IMG/VR virus record: IMGVR_UViG_3300035698_011691
Location: 1-49,413 of that record
Length of the DNA: 49,413 nucleotides
Origin: a virus
Direction: 5' to 3' (one strand)
In this document: piece after piece, positions 24,676-33,021 of the stretch
How positions within the stretch are numbered: position 1 is the first letter of the stretch
Layout of the letters: the number at the start of each line of letters is the position of its first letter
Notes under the pieces: model-generated
Databases searched by the model: none
What the model was told of the DNA's origin: nothing
The model's input: only the letters and a program-made list of their open reading frames with translations
Position numbers and translations under genes: made by a program

Positions 24676-25553
24676 TTTGTATAAACATGCGCGCTTATTA
24701 TTTTGAAATTCAACTTTACTTTTTTAGCATCAAAGAAATGAGCATTTATTTTATTAGCTATCTTATATGAGTAGTACACATCTAACGGAAGTATTTTTTC
24801 TACATCTGAACTCCTTATATTAACATAAACTTCTAAAATGTTATTTCTAAATAAAACATGAAAACTATTTATACACTCATCACTAGTAAAAATAAATCTT
24901 CTTGATTGTAAAGATTGGTTATATTCTTTTAGTTGAGAATTGATTGTGTGAAGAAGAAAAAAATAAATTCTATTATAATAATATTTTTCGTGTTCTAAGT
25001 TATCAAAATCTTCTATTTTTTTGTAAGGAACATTTTTAAAGTTATAATTTATATTTCTTATTTCTAAAGTATTATTAACTTCTTCTCCATTTCTTTTTAT
25101 AACATTTACTAATCTTTTTATTTGTTCTAATCCATCTTCGTTTTCTAAATCTTGTATTCTGAGTTTTATCAACGCTACACATTCTTTTATGCTATAAAAA
25201 GAAGTATTTATTACTTCATAGCTAAAAAATGTATCATGAAGATATTTTTCATATTCTTTTTTTATTTTTTCTATCTCGTTGATGTCTATGTCTTTTTCTT
25301 TTTCTTTTTTTATTCTATTTTTTATATTTTTTTTAGAAGCAGTCACATACACTAATAAAACTTTTTCTAACATATACTTTTCTAATTCAAAGAACTCGTT
25401 ATAGTTCAATTTTCTTTTTCTGTGTCTACCGTAAACAATAGAAGATTCAGTGAATCTGTCTGTTATCTGATGTTTATAATTTGTTGCTTTATGCAAAGCT
25501 TTGATTAGAGTAGTTTTTCCTGTTTTATCGCAACCTGCAAATATAATCATCAT
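24672..25553 (-). CDS. dNMP kinase fused to TS/dCMP-hydroxymethylase-like domain
   Basis: 293 aa. Residues 1-125: thymidylate-kinase-like P-loop AGCDKTGKTT (6-15) and TDRFTESSIVYG (DR-x-S motif). Residues 139-293: a trimmed thymidylate-synthase fold, with SRR (217-219, phosphate), Cys227 at the catalytic position, RSSD (247-250), LPLD (255-258) and HVY (289-291). From Cys227 to LPLD the spacing equals that of E. coli TS C146-R166-N177 without gaps. Asp258 replaces the Asn that selects dUMP, as in dCMP hydroxymethylase. Predicted to make and phosphorylate a C5-modified dCMP (inference). The TS part is about 100 aa shorter than usual and may need a partner. Confidence 0.75.
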   Translation of the reverse strand: MMIIFAGCDKTGKTTLIKALHKATNYKHQITDRFTESSIVYGRHRKRKLNYNEFFELEKYMLEKVLLVYVTASKKNIKNRIKKEKEKDIDINEIEKIKKEYEKYLHDTFFSYEVINTSFYSIKECVALIKLRIQDLENEDGLEQIKRLVNVIKRNGEEVNNTLEIRNINYNFKNVPYKKIEDFDNLEHEKYYYNRIYFFLLHTINSQLKEYNQSLQSRRFIFTSDECINSFHVLFRNNILEVYVNIRSSDVEKILPLDVYYSYKIANKINAHFFDAKKVKLNFKIISAHVYTK

Positions 25554-26089
25554 TTTAATTTCTCCTTTAAGTCATTATAAATGTTTTCTATAGTAATATC
25601 TTTATTAAAATTGTGCATTCTTAGATAGTAAGAAGGATGATAAACATATATTAATTTGTATTTGCTAAAAAACAGAAAGTTTTCTTTTATTATTCCTTTA
25701 GCAACGCTACCCAAAACAATTACTCTTTTGGGTTTTACTATTTCTAGTTCTTTGAAAATATGTTTTAAACAACTTCGTATTATTTTTCTAGTTTCTTTGT
25801 AGAACATAAATTCATTATTTACAGTACTACATTTTATAATATTGCTAACGTAATAATCATCTCTTTTATATCCCAATTTTTCCATTGCTTTCTTGAATAC
25901 TACATCGTTTAAATTTTTATCAACATCAAATATTTTATAACCTCCTCCTCTTCTTTTGTTAGAAGGATTTTGTGCTATCACAAATATCTCTTTTTGAGAC
26001 AATCTATCTTTGTCAAATGGTCTTATAGAATTTACTTTAAGTTTGCATAATCCACATTCTTTACATGCTTGTACATCATCGAATATCAT
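25550..26089 (-). CDS. Uracil-DNA glycosylase superfamily (family 4/5-like)
   Basis: 179 aa from ATG 26089, a start that keeps the N-terminal iron-sulfur Cys and gives the usual family opening. CKECGLCKL (two of the cluster Cys), FVIAQNPSNKRRGGG in the place of motif 1, YYVSNIIKCSTVNNE (third Cys), SCLKHIFKELEIVKPKRVIVLGS (fourth Cys), and HPSYYLR as motif 2. The GExPG motif of true family-4 UDG is diverged to AQNPS, so specificity may differ from uracil. It lies in the nucleotide-modification block. Confidence 0.78.
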   Translation of the reverse strand: MIFDDVQACKECGLCKLKVNSIRPFDKDRLSQKEIFVIAQNPSNKRRGGGYKIFDVDKNLNDVVFKKAMEKLGYKRDDYYVSNIIKCSTVNNEFMFYKETRKIIRSCLKHIFKELEIVKPKRVIVLGSVAKGIIKENFLFFSKYKLIYVYHPSYYLRMHNFNKDITIENIYNDLKEKLK

Positions 26090-26666
26090 TTTTTTCTCCC
26101 TTGTTTTCATGATGACACTTAGAGTGAGATAAAAATACATTTAAGTTATTAAAATTTACATAATATCTACTATTTATCCCAACTCTATTTTTGTGATGTA
26201 TAGTTATTTTATCTTTCTTATCTAAAGTTTCTTTGCAAAATATACATTTAGAAGGATTTTCATATATAAACCAAAATATTTTTATTATTTTATTCATCCA
26301 CTCTTCTAAAGGGTTTATTGCTCTAGAAATCCATCTTTCTGTTGAAATATCTTTTATTATTCTTTCACAATTTATTATTTTTTCTATTTCATAAGCGTAA
26401 TGATTTTTAAAATCATAGTAAACTTTAACATATTTATTGTTTTCTTCTTTAGTATTACCAATCATAGTTATTTCTATAGTATCATTTATTTTGTTTATTA
26501 TTAATTTATTAAAAATTATATCAATACATGTTCTATGTATTTCAAAAATACATCTTTTTTCTTCTTCTAATAAAAGTTTAGTTTTTCGTGGTTTATACTT
26601 GTTAGAGTAATTTCCCTTAAGAATATCAATTAAAATCTTGTATTTTTTATCTATATCATAGTTCAT
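26076..26666 (-). CDS. Protein with C-terminal HNH domain
   Basis: 196 aa from ATG 26666 (ATGA overlap with the methyltransferase gene). The first 140 residues are a novel mixed domain rich in Lys and Ile. The end holds CIFCKETLDKKDKITIHHKNRVG and NLNVFLSHSKCHHENKG: zinc Cys pair, HH, Asn, and a closing Cys/His, that is, an HNH nuclease. Its target is unknown; it could cut unmodified host DNA if the viral DNA is modified. Confidence 0.75.
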   Translation of the reverse strand: MNYDIDKKYKILIDILKGNYSNKYKPRKTKLLLEEEKRCIFEIHRTCIDIIFNKLIINKINDTIEITMIGNTKEENNKYVKVYYDFKNHYAYEIEKIINCERIIKDISTERWISRAINPLEEWMNKIIKIFWFIYENPSKCIFCKETLDKKDKITIHHKNRVGINSRYYVNFNNLNVFLSHSKCHHENKGEKNDIR

Positions 26667-27532
26667 TTTTCTAAACCCCACATTACATCATACGATTCAT
26701 TAGGATATATAGTAGAAAAAAATTGATTTAATATAGAACCTTCAAAATGTTTTGATAATTTTTCATATAATTCTTTATTGTTAATATCTTTTTCTAAAAT
26801 TTTTTTAAGATGTTTAGTTTTAATTGAACAACCTCTTTTTAAAAATGTTTTAAATTTTAATTTATCAATTTCTTTTTCTAATTCTTTTATATTCCATTCA
26901 TAGACATGGTCTTTACTATATATGTCTTCAGCTAAAAATTTATTAGGAGTAGATAAGAACATGACACCGTTATCTTTCAAAACTCTATAACATTCTTTTA
27001 ATAAATCAACAGCATGTTTTTTATCTATATGTTCTATCATTTCGAAAAACACTATAACATCTACAGTTTTATCTAATAAAGGTATTCCATTATTCAAATC
27101 ATAATTTAAATATATAGAAAATTCTTTAGATTTTAAATTTAAAGCTTTTTCTAAAACATTTTTAGAAATATCAATTCCAATATATTTCATATTAATAGCA
27201 TTATGATACATAATTTTTCTAAAATTTGCTTTTCCACAACCTAAATCAAGTAAAGTTTTATTACAATTATTAAATCTTCCTCCTCTAATAAAGTGACGAA
27301 CATAAGAATATCTAAAAAAATGAGCAAACGTTATATTTCTTTCTATTCCTTTATTCAGTTCGTCTAAAAAATTCCATCTTATAGCTTTCGACGGGAATTT
27401 AGAATTATTATTATACAAGCCTAAAGTTTTATCCCACTTAATAGGTTTTTCTTTTAATACAGTATTGAAAAAATTTATTCTTTCATTTAGTTCTTCTTGA
27501 GCTAATTCTAAATCATTTTTTCTTCTTTTCAT
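26663..27532 (-). CDS. Class I SAM methyltransferase
   Basis: 289 aa. LLDLGCGKANFRKIMY (motif I), YIGIDISKNVLEKA (motif II acid), VDVIVFFEMIEHIDKKHAVDLLKECYRVLKDNGVMFLSTPN (motifs IV-VI). Full-length methyltransferase domain with an N-terminal helical cap (1-90). The HIDKKHA/LKDNG pattern is that of small-molecule or sugar methyltransferases (UbiE/BioC type). Unlike the sugar-island enzymes it sits in the replication block, so a modified-nucleotide substrate is possible. Confidence 0.82.
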   Translation of the reverse strand: MKRRKNDLELAQEELNERINFFNTVLKEKPIKWDKTLGLYNNNSKFPSKAIRWNFLDELNKGIERNITFAHFFRYSYVRHFIRGGRFNNCNKTLLDLGCGKANFRKIMYHNAINMKYIGIDISKNVLEKALNLKSKEFSIYLNYDLNNGIPLLDKTVDVIVFFEMIEHIDKKHAVDLLKECYRVLKDNGVMFLSTPNKFLAEDIYSKDHVYEWNIKELEKEIDKLKFKTFLKRGCSIKTKHLKKILEKDINNKELYEKLSKHFEGSILNQFFSTIYPNESYDVMWGLEK

Positions 27533-28506
27533 TTTGCTTCAAATAACAATTTATCTTTTTTATCTAATTTGTCATAGTCATCTTTAGTAAAGTTAATCCA
27601 CTCTTGTGGTTTGTTGATGTGTATTTTGAGTTGTTTCTCTAACTCATCTATGTCAGTACAACTCTCGTTAAAAGTAGAATAATCTGTTCCACTTTTCCAT
27701 CTACCACATCCAGCAAATAGACATCCAAAAACATTACTCAATTCATAACTTTTGCTGTATTGACAACTCTTACTATAGTCACATCCGGGTCTTAAAAATT
27801 CACTTAGTAAAGGAAATTTGTTTTTTACTTCTTCTCTTATCAACCAATGTAACCCACAAACAAATTCTTCTTCACAAAACTTCATTCTGTTTCTACACTG
27901 ACTTTGTAATGCTAAATAGTTAGTAGAAAAGTGATATGGATGGTGATAGCTCATTGGCAAAATACATCTTGCTATTTGCCAAGAACCCTTGTTTTGTATT
28001 ATTTCGCTATATAATTCTTTCATTTTACTAACATGACTTACAAATTTATCTCTAAATTCTTTTTCTCTTTTAAACTTATTGTAGATTTTAGTATACAAAA
28101 CTAAATCAACATCGTTTTTGTTATTGTCTCTACATCCTATAGAATAAAATGCTGCTCCTACTCTAGCTCTAGCATGTTGGTCAAATCCATGACGAGGCAT
28201 TCCAATAACTTTGAAAGTAAATGATATCCCTTCAAGTGCTTGAGGCAAAGTATTTCCAGTTATAGCAGCTAATACTATTCGATATCTATTCTCAGGCGTT
28301 AGTTTACTCCATTTTGTTTCATATTCGTTGTCTCCCCACGTTGCTGTTGACGCTGCTACGATGCTTTTGTACGGGTTAACAGGACAATCAATTAGTTCTG
28401 CTTGTAGATTTTCACAACCTTTTACAAGACGAGTTCTTACAGTAACGTCTTGGTTGGGCATAGTACCCATACTTTCTCTTAGGTTGTCGATTTCTTCTTT
28501 TTTCAT
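27529..28506 (-). CDS. ThyX-like flavin-dependent thymidylate synthase, diverged
   Basis: 325 aa. LEGISFTFKVIGMPRHGFDQHARARVGAAFYS matches the FAD/dUMP-binding core of ThyX (family RHR motif here RAR), and HHPYHFSTNYLALQSQCRNRMKFCEEEF matches the second helix-rich core. The expected S-x-R-Y end reads GCRDNN. An added C-terminal segment has six Cys (CDYSKSCQY ... GCLFAGCG), suggesting a metal site. It may be a real dTMP synthase, or a relative acting on another nucleotide. Confidence 0.72.
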   Translation of the reverse strand: MKKEEIDNLRESMGTMPNQDVTVRTRLVKGCENLQAELIDCPVNPYKSIVAASTATWGDNEYETKWSKLTPENRYRIVLAAITGNTLPQALEGISFTFKVIGMPRHGFDQHARARVGAAFYSIGCRDNNKNDVDLVLYTKIYNKFKREKEFRDKFVSHVSKMKELYSEIIQNKGSWQIARCILPMSYHHPYHFSTNYLALQSQCRNRMKFCEEEFVCGLHWLIREEVKNKFPLLSEFLRPGCDYSKSCQYSKSYELSNVFGCLFAGCGRWKSGTDYSTFNESCTDIDELEKQLKIHINKPQEWINFTKDDYDKLDKKDKLLFEAK

Positions 28507-29093
28507 TTTATGTGTTTCTTCAAATCATTTAATTTATAAATTCGAATAACATTCTTTTCTAGTTTTACTTTGCTATTGTATTTGTTATTGAGTAAAAACA
28601 CTTTGTAACCCCATTTGCTTATACTATTTGCTACATATGAATTGTCTTCAACTATAAACTTAACATGGGGAAGTTCACTTAATATTTTAGCATGTTTGTC
28701 TTTTTCTCCAAAGTAAATGTAGTCGTATTTGATATCATTAGTTTCAAGCCAATTGAGAGTTTGATTATAAAGAGTAAGATATTTATTTGCTGGTCTTGCA
28801 GTTATTATCACAATAGTATATTTTTTATATCTCAAATACGCAGTTATTTCAGAAGCATCTTTGTCTGGCGTTAATGTTTCTTTTACTCCACATAATCTAT
28901 ATTCTTCTTTTAGTTTTCTGTATTGTTCATAAGACAAAGTATTTTTCATAGCATTTAAATCGTTAAACTTTGTTTTTAGTTTTTCGTTTACAAAATCACA
29001 CCAACACTGAGGGTAAGAAGAAAGGAGAACGCCATCTATATCTATGCAACATATCTTTTCTTTCTCTTTTATTTCCCACAAATTACTTAACAT
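28503..29093 (-). CDS. HAD-family phosphatase (nucleotidase-like)
   Basis: 196 aa. CCIDIDGVLLSS (motif I DxD), VIITARP (motif II), a Lys-rich stretch KDKHAKIL (motif III) and FIVEDNSYVANSI (motif IV) complete the HAD site. It resembles 5'(3')-deoxyribonucleotidases and polynucleotide-kinase phosphatase domains. In this block it could remove unwanted dNMPs or process modified nucleotides (inference). Confidence 0.83.
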   Translation of the reverse strand: MLSNLWEIKEKEKICCIDIDGVLLSSYPQCWCDFVNEKLKTKFNDLNAMKNTLSYEQYRKLKEEYRLCGVKETLTPDKDASEITAYLRYKKYTIVIITARPANKYLTLYNQTLNWLETNDIKYDYIYFGEKDKHAKILSELPHVKFIVEDNSYVANSISKWGYKVFLLNNKYNSKVKLEKNVIRIYKLNDLKKHIK

Positions 29094-29313
29094 TTTTAAG
29101 TTTTTCTAGTTGTTCTTTTAAGACTTTTACTTTATTTATTATATTGCGATTTCCTTTGAATGAGATTTTTTCTAAATCTTCTTCACACAGTTTTATTCTC
29201 GATTCAGTTATCTTTATTTTATCTTCTACAGTGTCCTCTGTTATTTTGACTTTTTCTACACTACGAAGAACTTTCATTCTTTCTTTCATCTTAGTAGACA
29301 TTTTTCTAGACAT
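29083..29313 (-). CDS. Small coiled-coil protein
   Basis: 76 aa, charged and helical throughout (KVKITEDTVEDKIKITESRIKLCEEDLEKI ... LKEQLEKLKNVK has heptad spacing). It overlaps genes on both sides; an internal ATG at 29301 is an alternative start. Function unknown. Confidence 0.6.
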   Translation of the reverse strand: MSRKMSTKMKERMKVLRSVEKVKITEDTVEDKIKITESRIKLCEEDLEKISFKGNRNIINKVKVLKEQLEKLKNVK

Positions 29314-30175
29314 TTTTCACATCTCGTATTATATCGTTTATTTTTTTAGAGTTATCTAAATTCGCGTATCGACCTAAGAATGTGATGTTTTTGAATTTTC
29401 TTACTTTGTTTTTATTAGATAGTTTGTAGTCTTTCAATATTTTAAAATCGAGAAGTTCAAAAACATCAATATCTATTTCTTTAGTAGCTTCGACTATTAG
29501 AAAATCTTTGTATAGACTTACTCTGTTGACATAATTATCTTTATCTATGACATAAATAAAATCAAATTCAGACTTGAACTTAAAATTGTTACGTAACATG
29601 TTTTTATAACAAAAGAAATAGATGTCTTTGTTCTTAGATTTGTATTTCAGATTAGATAGTTTACAAAAGTTTTTATAGTGTATTGTAGAGATTAGTTTGT
29701 CATACGGCAATTTTCTATTATTGTCTAATATAACGATGTTAGATTTGATGTCGACATGTTCGACTAAATTGTTTATAAATCTATTTTTTATCTTTTTGAA
29801 TATAGCATTTATAAACTTTTTAAAATCGAAATCTAAATATTTGAAGTTTCTATTCTTGTTGTTTAGAAAATGTTTATCATCATTAGAGTTTCTAGTTTTT
29901 AGAGAATATTCTTTTATCATCTCCTTTGTGAGTTTTTTATGTATTTTTTGTTTATAATAATAAGCTGTTTTAGCAACTTTTATAGTGTATTTTATTTTCA
30001 ATTCTTTCAGAAGTTTTTCGAATTTTTTATTATAGTGAATAAAATGCGGGCCTAATGGAAATTTACTAACGAATTGACCACCTATGTTTTCTTTTTTATC
30101 TATCAGATAATAATCTTTTAAATAATAAGATGCAATCAAACCATTTAAGCCTGCTCCAATTATGTATTTATTCAT
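29306..30175 (-). CDS. FAD/NAD-binding amine-oxidase-like protein
   Basis: 289 aa. YIIGAGLNGLIASYYLKDYYLIDKKENIGGQF is a GxGxxG Rossmann dinucleotide site with the following acidic strand, and GPHFIHY and a late FLGRYANLDN (flavin-contacting C-terminal motif) follow the order of amine oxidases and UDP-galactopyranose mutases. The rest is extremely Lys/Asn rich and diverged. FAD enzymes occur in phage thymidine-hypermodification clusters, but a sugar or amine substrate is equally possible. Confidence 0.7.
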   Translation of the reverse strand: MNKYIIGAGLNGLIASYYLKDYYLIDKKENIGGQFVSKFPLGPHFIHYNKKFEKLLKELKIKYTIKVAKTAYYYKQKIHKKLTKEMIKEYSLKTRNSNDDKHFLNNKNRNFKYLDFDFKKFINAIFKKIKNRFINNLVEHVDIKSNIVILDNNRKLPYDKLISTIHYKNFCKLSNLKYKSKNKDIYFFCYKNMLRNNFKFKSEFDFIYVIDKDNYVNRVSLYKDFLIVEATKEIDIDVFELLDFKILKDYKLSNKNKVRKFKNITFLGRYANLDNSKKINDIIRDVKNV

Positions 30176-30198
30176 TTTAATTATTACGACTGAAGTTT

Positions 30199-30483
30199 CT
30201 ATTCTTCAGATTTTTTAGACTCTTTAAATATTCTAGATGCTCTACTTAAAATTTTAGTAACTTCTTTGTCTTCAACTTCTAAACTTTTTATTAATTCTAA
30301 AACTTTATTTGCATTTGCTATTCGTATGTCTGTTATTTTTCCCATATTCTTATTGCCTCCTTTCATTTTTATAAACGAGTTAGCTCCTGTAGGGATAAAT
30401 CTATTGCAATATTTGCATAAGATAAATTTTTCACCTGGTATTTCTGTTAATTCTTTGCCGCATGAACTACAATGTGTTGTCAT
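30199..30483 (-). CDS. Zinc-ribbon protein
   Basis: 94 aa. MTTHCSSCGKEL...LCKYCNRFIP is a four-Cys zinc ribbon (residues 5-26) followed by a helical domain (GKITDIRIANANKVLELIKSLEVEDKEVTKILSRASRIF). Adjacent to the RecA-like ATPase, so it may be a replication accessory. ATGA overlap. Confidence 0.65.
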   Translation of the reverse strand: MTTHCSSCGKELTEIPGEKFILCKYCNRFIPTGANSFIKMKGGNKNMGKITDIRIANANKVLELIKSLEVEDKEVTKILSRASRIFKESKKSEE

Positions 30484-31247
30484 TTCAACATCTCTTTTAT
30501 TTTTTCTAATGTCGGACTCTCAACAATCTTTCCTATAATCTCCCCTTTCTGCCTACACTTTTCTATCTTAGCTTGAAACATAATTTGTTTATTTATAAAT
30601 TTTATTTGGTGATGTAAAACAATATCAACATAAAATGGAATTTTCTTTTGTGTTTCAGGTTTGTATCTTCCAGAAGGTTGTCCAGGACCATCATATATTT
30701 CACCTTCTCTTGCTGTGAAAATGATATTGCAATTTTTATTTATAAGCTTTAATACATTCTTTCTTATAAGAGAATTAGGAACGCCCCAATCAAATTGTTG
30801 TTTAAATCTATCTTCAATTGGAATTTTGAATACTTTGGTTTTTGCATATGCTTGAACCCAGCTCCAAATGTCTGACATTGAATCAACAATAATTGTTCCA
30901 ACTTCTTCTTCAGGAAGTTTTATTAAATAGTTTACTGCGTCTTGAAAATTATCAAAATTCTTAACCTCATCTTTGTCATCAACATCTGCTCCTCCAAGAT
31001 TACAAATATTTATAACTTTAGCATCTGGAAATTTGTCTGCTAATGGTGAAGCACCATTCTCTGTATCTATAATATAAACTGGTTTGTCTGATGACAAAGC
31101 AAAGTGAGTCTTGCCAGTTGAAAAACTACCATAAGATAAAATCTTTATCCCTCTCTTTGCTTTTGCGTCTTTGAGAGTTGTAAATACGATTTTACTCTTT
31201 TTTACTTCTTCTTTCTTTTCTGTGTTTTGTTGTGTTTGCCAGCTCAT
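30480..31247 (-). CDS. RecA-like ATPase (Sak4/phage nucleotide-binding type)
   Basis: 255 aa from ATG 31247 (upstream in-frame starts overlap the next gene). Walker A GSFSTGKT (40-47), PVYIIDTENG, Walker B GTIIVDSMSD, and CNIIFTAREGE. This is the compact RecA/Sak4 fold that works with a single-strand DNA-binding protein in viral recombination; the likely ssDNA-binding gene lies just upstream in the same operon. No L2/N-terminal domain of full RadA. Confidence 0.85.
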   Translation of the reverse strand: MSWQTQQNTEKKEEVKKSKIVFTTLKDAKAKRGIKILSYGSFSTGKTHFALSSDKPVYIIDTENGASPLADKFPDAKVINICNLGGADVDDKDEVKNFDNFQDAVNYLIKLPEEEVGTIIVDSMSDIWSWVQAYAKTKVFKIPIEDRFKQQFDWGVPNSLIRKNVLKLINKNCNIIFTAREGEIYDGPGQPSGRYKPETQKKIPFYVDIVLHHQIKFINKQIMFQAKIEKCRQKGEIIGKIVESPTLEKIKEMLK

Positions 31248-31248
31248 T

Positions 31249-31419
31249 TTATCCTCTCTCAATAATATCTGCAAGGTCATCTGCGAAATCCCAATCTATG
31301 TTTTTTCTCAAATCCCTAATTACTCCATCTCTATCAAAATCACAATCAGTTATGTCAATTCGCACATCAAAGACTGTTCTCTTACTTTCTCTCTCATTAA
31401 TTTCTTTACAACTTGTCAT
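31249..31419 (-). CDS. Small acidic protein
   Basis: 56 aa (MTSCKEINERESKRTVFDVRIDITDCDFDRDG...), ending in an acidic WDFADDLADIIERG. It ends 1 nt before the ATPase start. Could be an interaction peptide for its neighbours; no family recognised. Confidence 0.5.
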   Translation of the reverse strand: MTSCKEINERESKRTVFDVRIDITDCDFDRDGVIRDLRKNIDWDFADDLADIIERG

Positions 31420-31477
31420 TTCGTTTCTCCTTCTATGATTTAAAAAATAAAAATAAAAAATTTATTATTTATGAAGT

Positions 31478-31588
31478 TTACTCTTCATCAGTTGAAACTT
31501 CTTCCTCTGCTTTTGGCTCTTCGGTTGATTCTTCTGGTGCCTTAGCATCGTCTTCAGTTTCTGGTGTTTCAGTTTCTGTTTCTTCCAT
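31478..31588 (-). CDS. Highly acidic micro-protein
   Basis: 36 aa made almost only of Glu, Thr, Asp, Pro and Ser. A good ribosome site (AAGGAGAAT) precedes it. It resembles the acidic tail of ssDNA-binding proteins, and the gene upstream is the likely ssDNA-binding protein, which itself ends in an acidic tail. About 58 bp of A/T-rich spacer follow. Confidence 0.45.
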   Translation of the reverse strand: MEETETETPETEDDAKAPEESTEEPKAEEEVSTDEE

Positions 31589-31600
31589 TTTATTCTCCTT

Positions 31601-32668
31601 TTAATTTATTTCTAAATTCTCCTCTGTTAATTCTGTTGTCTCAGGAGGAGTTATTTTATATTCAGGAATAGCATACATCCCATACACATTGATGCTCACA
31701 TCGCTTAGCTCTTCTGTAGGATTACCTTGTTCATCTTTCTTTTTGCCTTGTGATGTTCTACCAACAACAACCACTTTACTACCTTCACTAAAATCTATTT
31801 TGCATCTTTGAGGAACCCAACAAGTCACTCCAGCACTATCTAAGTCTAAGCTATCCTTTTCAATAGTCATAATTCTACTTCCCATTGATGTAGGTTGAAG
31901 ATTCAATACTGAAACATCTCCTATTGTTATAGCAACTCTGTTATAATTATCTTTTTCTGCTTGATGATAATCATTTAACTTGTCTAAAGTTACTAACATA
32001 TCACCACAATATTTCTTTATTATCTCCATGTATTTTAGTAGAGATAGAGATTCATCAACTTCAAAGTTTGTGAATGTCGAAGAATTTAACTTAAAGAAAT
32101 TATCTATTTCTTCAGGTGTTTTATCAATCCCCATAAATCTTATTGGCTTAAAAACAGGAACATTTTCATTACTTGCTTTGTCTCCCATTATTGACATAGA
32201 AAAGAATCTTGGTGTGCCTTCACTTTTTTTAGCAGCTATTCCAAAGATATTTCTAATTAAATTTTTATCAGGCAAAGGTTTTCCATAATTCATATTTGCT
32301 TTTCCATTGTTCCATTCCTTTCTTGTATCTAAAGGTGTTCCTTCTTCGTTTGTTAATCCTTGTGCAATGGCAGACTGAGGGTCTGTTTTGAATATTTCAA
32401 GAGCTTCTCTTCTTTGTCTTGCTATCATATCAACGCAATCACTTGTTCCTATAATTATTCCTTCAAATCCTACTGCAGGGCTTTTCAATTGTCTTTTATA
32501 ACTCAAACTTAATCTTTTGAGCGCTCTTTGTTGTTGCTCTTCTTCACTTAAATCAGTATGTATTGTCTTCTCTTCTTCTACGAGCTTGTCATATTCAGAC
32601 TTAATGTCTTCTGCTGGTATTGAAAGTTTCTTACTCCAGGTTTCTAAAATGTTATTTAGTTCAATCAT
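31601..32668 (-). CDS. Likely ssDNA-binding (RPA-like) protein
   Basis: 355 aa. N-terminal helical region (1-60), GFEGIIIGTSDCVD strand, a central domain, and an OB-like stretch near the end (CWVPQRCKIDFSEGSKVVVVGRTSQGKK ... VSINVYGMYAIPEY) followed by an acidic tail (ETTELTEENLEIN) as in ssDNA-binding proteins. Position next to the Sak4-type ATPase supports the call, but no diagnostic motif exists. Confidence 0.55.
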   Translation of the reverse strand: MIELNNILETWSKKLSIPAEDIKSEYDKLVEEEKTIHTDLSEEEQQQRALKRLSLSYKRQLKSPAVGFEGIIIGTSDCVDMIARQRREALEIFKTDPQSAIAQGLTNEEGTPLDTRKEWNNGKANMNYGKPLPDKNLIRNIFGIAAKKSEGTPRFFSMSIMGDKASNENVPVFKPIRFMGIDKTPEEIDNFFKLNSSTFTNFEVDESLSLLKYMEIIKKYCGDMLVTLDKLNDYHQAEKDNYNRVAITIGDVSVLNLQPTSMGSRIMTIEKDSLDLDSAGVTCWVPQRCKIDFSEGSKVVVVGRTSQGKKKDEQGNPTEELSDVSINVYGMYAIPEYKITPPETTELTEENLEIN

Positions 32669-32858
32669 TTTGACCTCCTTTCAGTATCTGTCTAATTAAA
32701 TTTGTTTCTTTCATTGTAAAATTGATTACTAAATCTTTCTCTAAATTGTCTTTGTCTGCCCATCTTAAAGACAATCTAACATTGTTTATTATACTACCTG
32801 AAAAAGAGTTTTGATTTTCTTCTCTCTCACTTTTTATTTTTCTTTTTAGTATCTCCAT
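32661..32858 (-). CDS. Hypothetical small protein
   Basis: 65 aa overlapping both neighbours. Basic N-terminus then a beta-rich middle (IINNVRLSLRWADKDNLEKDLVINFT). No motif recognised. Confidence 0.55.
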   Translation of the reverse strand: MEILKRKIKSEREENQNSFSGSIINNVRLSLRWADKDNLEKDLVINFTMKETNLIRQILKGGQND

Positions 32859-33021
32859 CTTTTGTTTGCCTCCTTTTTTTATAAATCAATTTGTTTCCAC
32901 CATCTTCTACATAAAAATCATATATATTTTCATCAAGTTTAAACACCTCAACATACTCATTAGGGACAATAATATACTTGCTCCCACCAATTTGGGTTAG
33001 CTTAAAATTCTTTATTTTCAT
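32827..33021 (-). CDS. AbrB-type regulator, probably leaderless
   Basis: 64 aa. KLTQIGGSKYIIVPNEYVEVFKLDENIYDFYVEDGGNKLIYKKRR fits the GGSxxVxVP strand, helix and hairpin of AbrB/SpoVT proteins, with a basic tail. A TATATAAA box lies about 24-27 nt before the ATG, so the mRNA should start at or near the start codon. First gene of the leftward operon and next to a 10-bp dyad that it may bind. Confidence 0.62.
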   Translation of the reverse strand: MKIKNFKLTQIGGSKYIIVPNEYVEVFKLDENIYDFYVEDGGNKLIYKKRRQTKDGDTKKKNKK

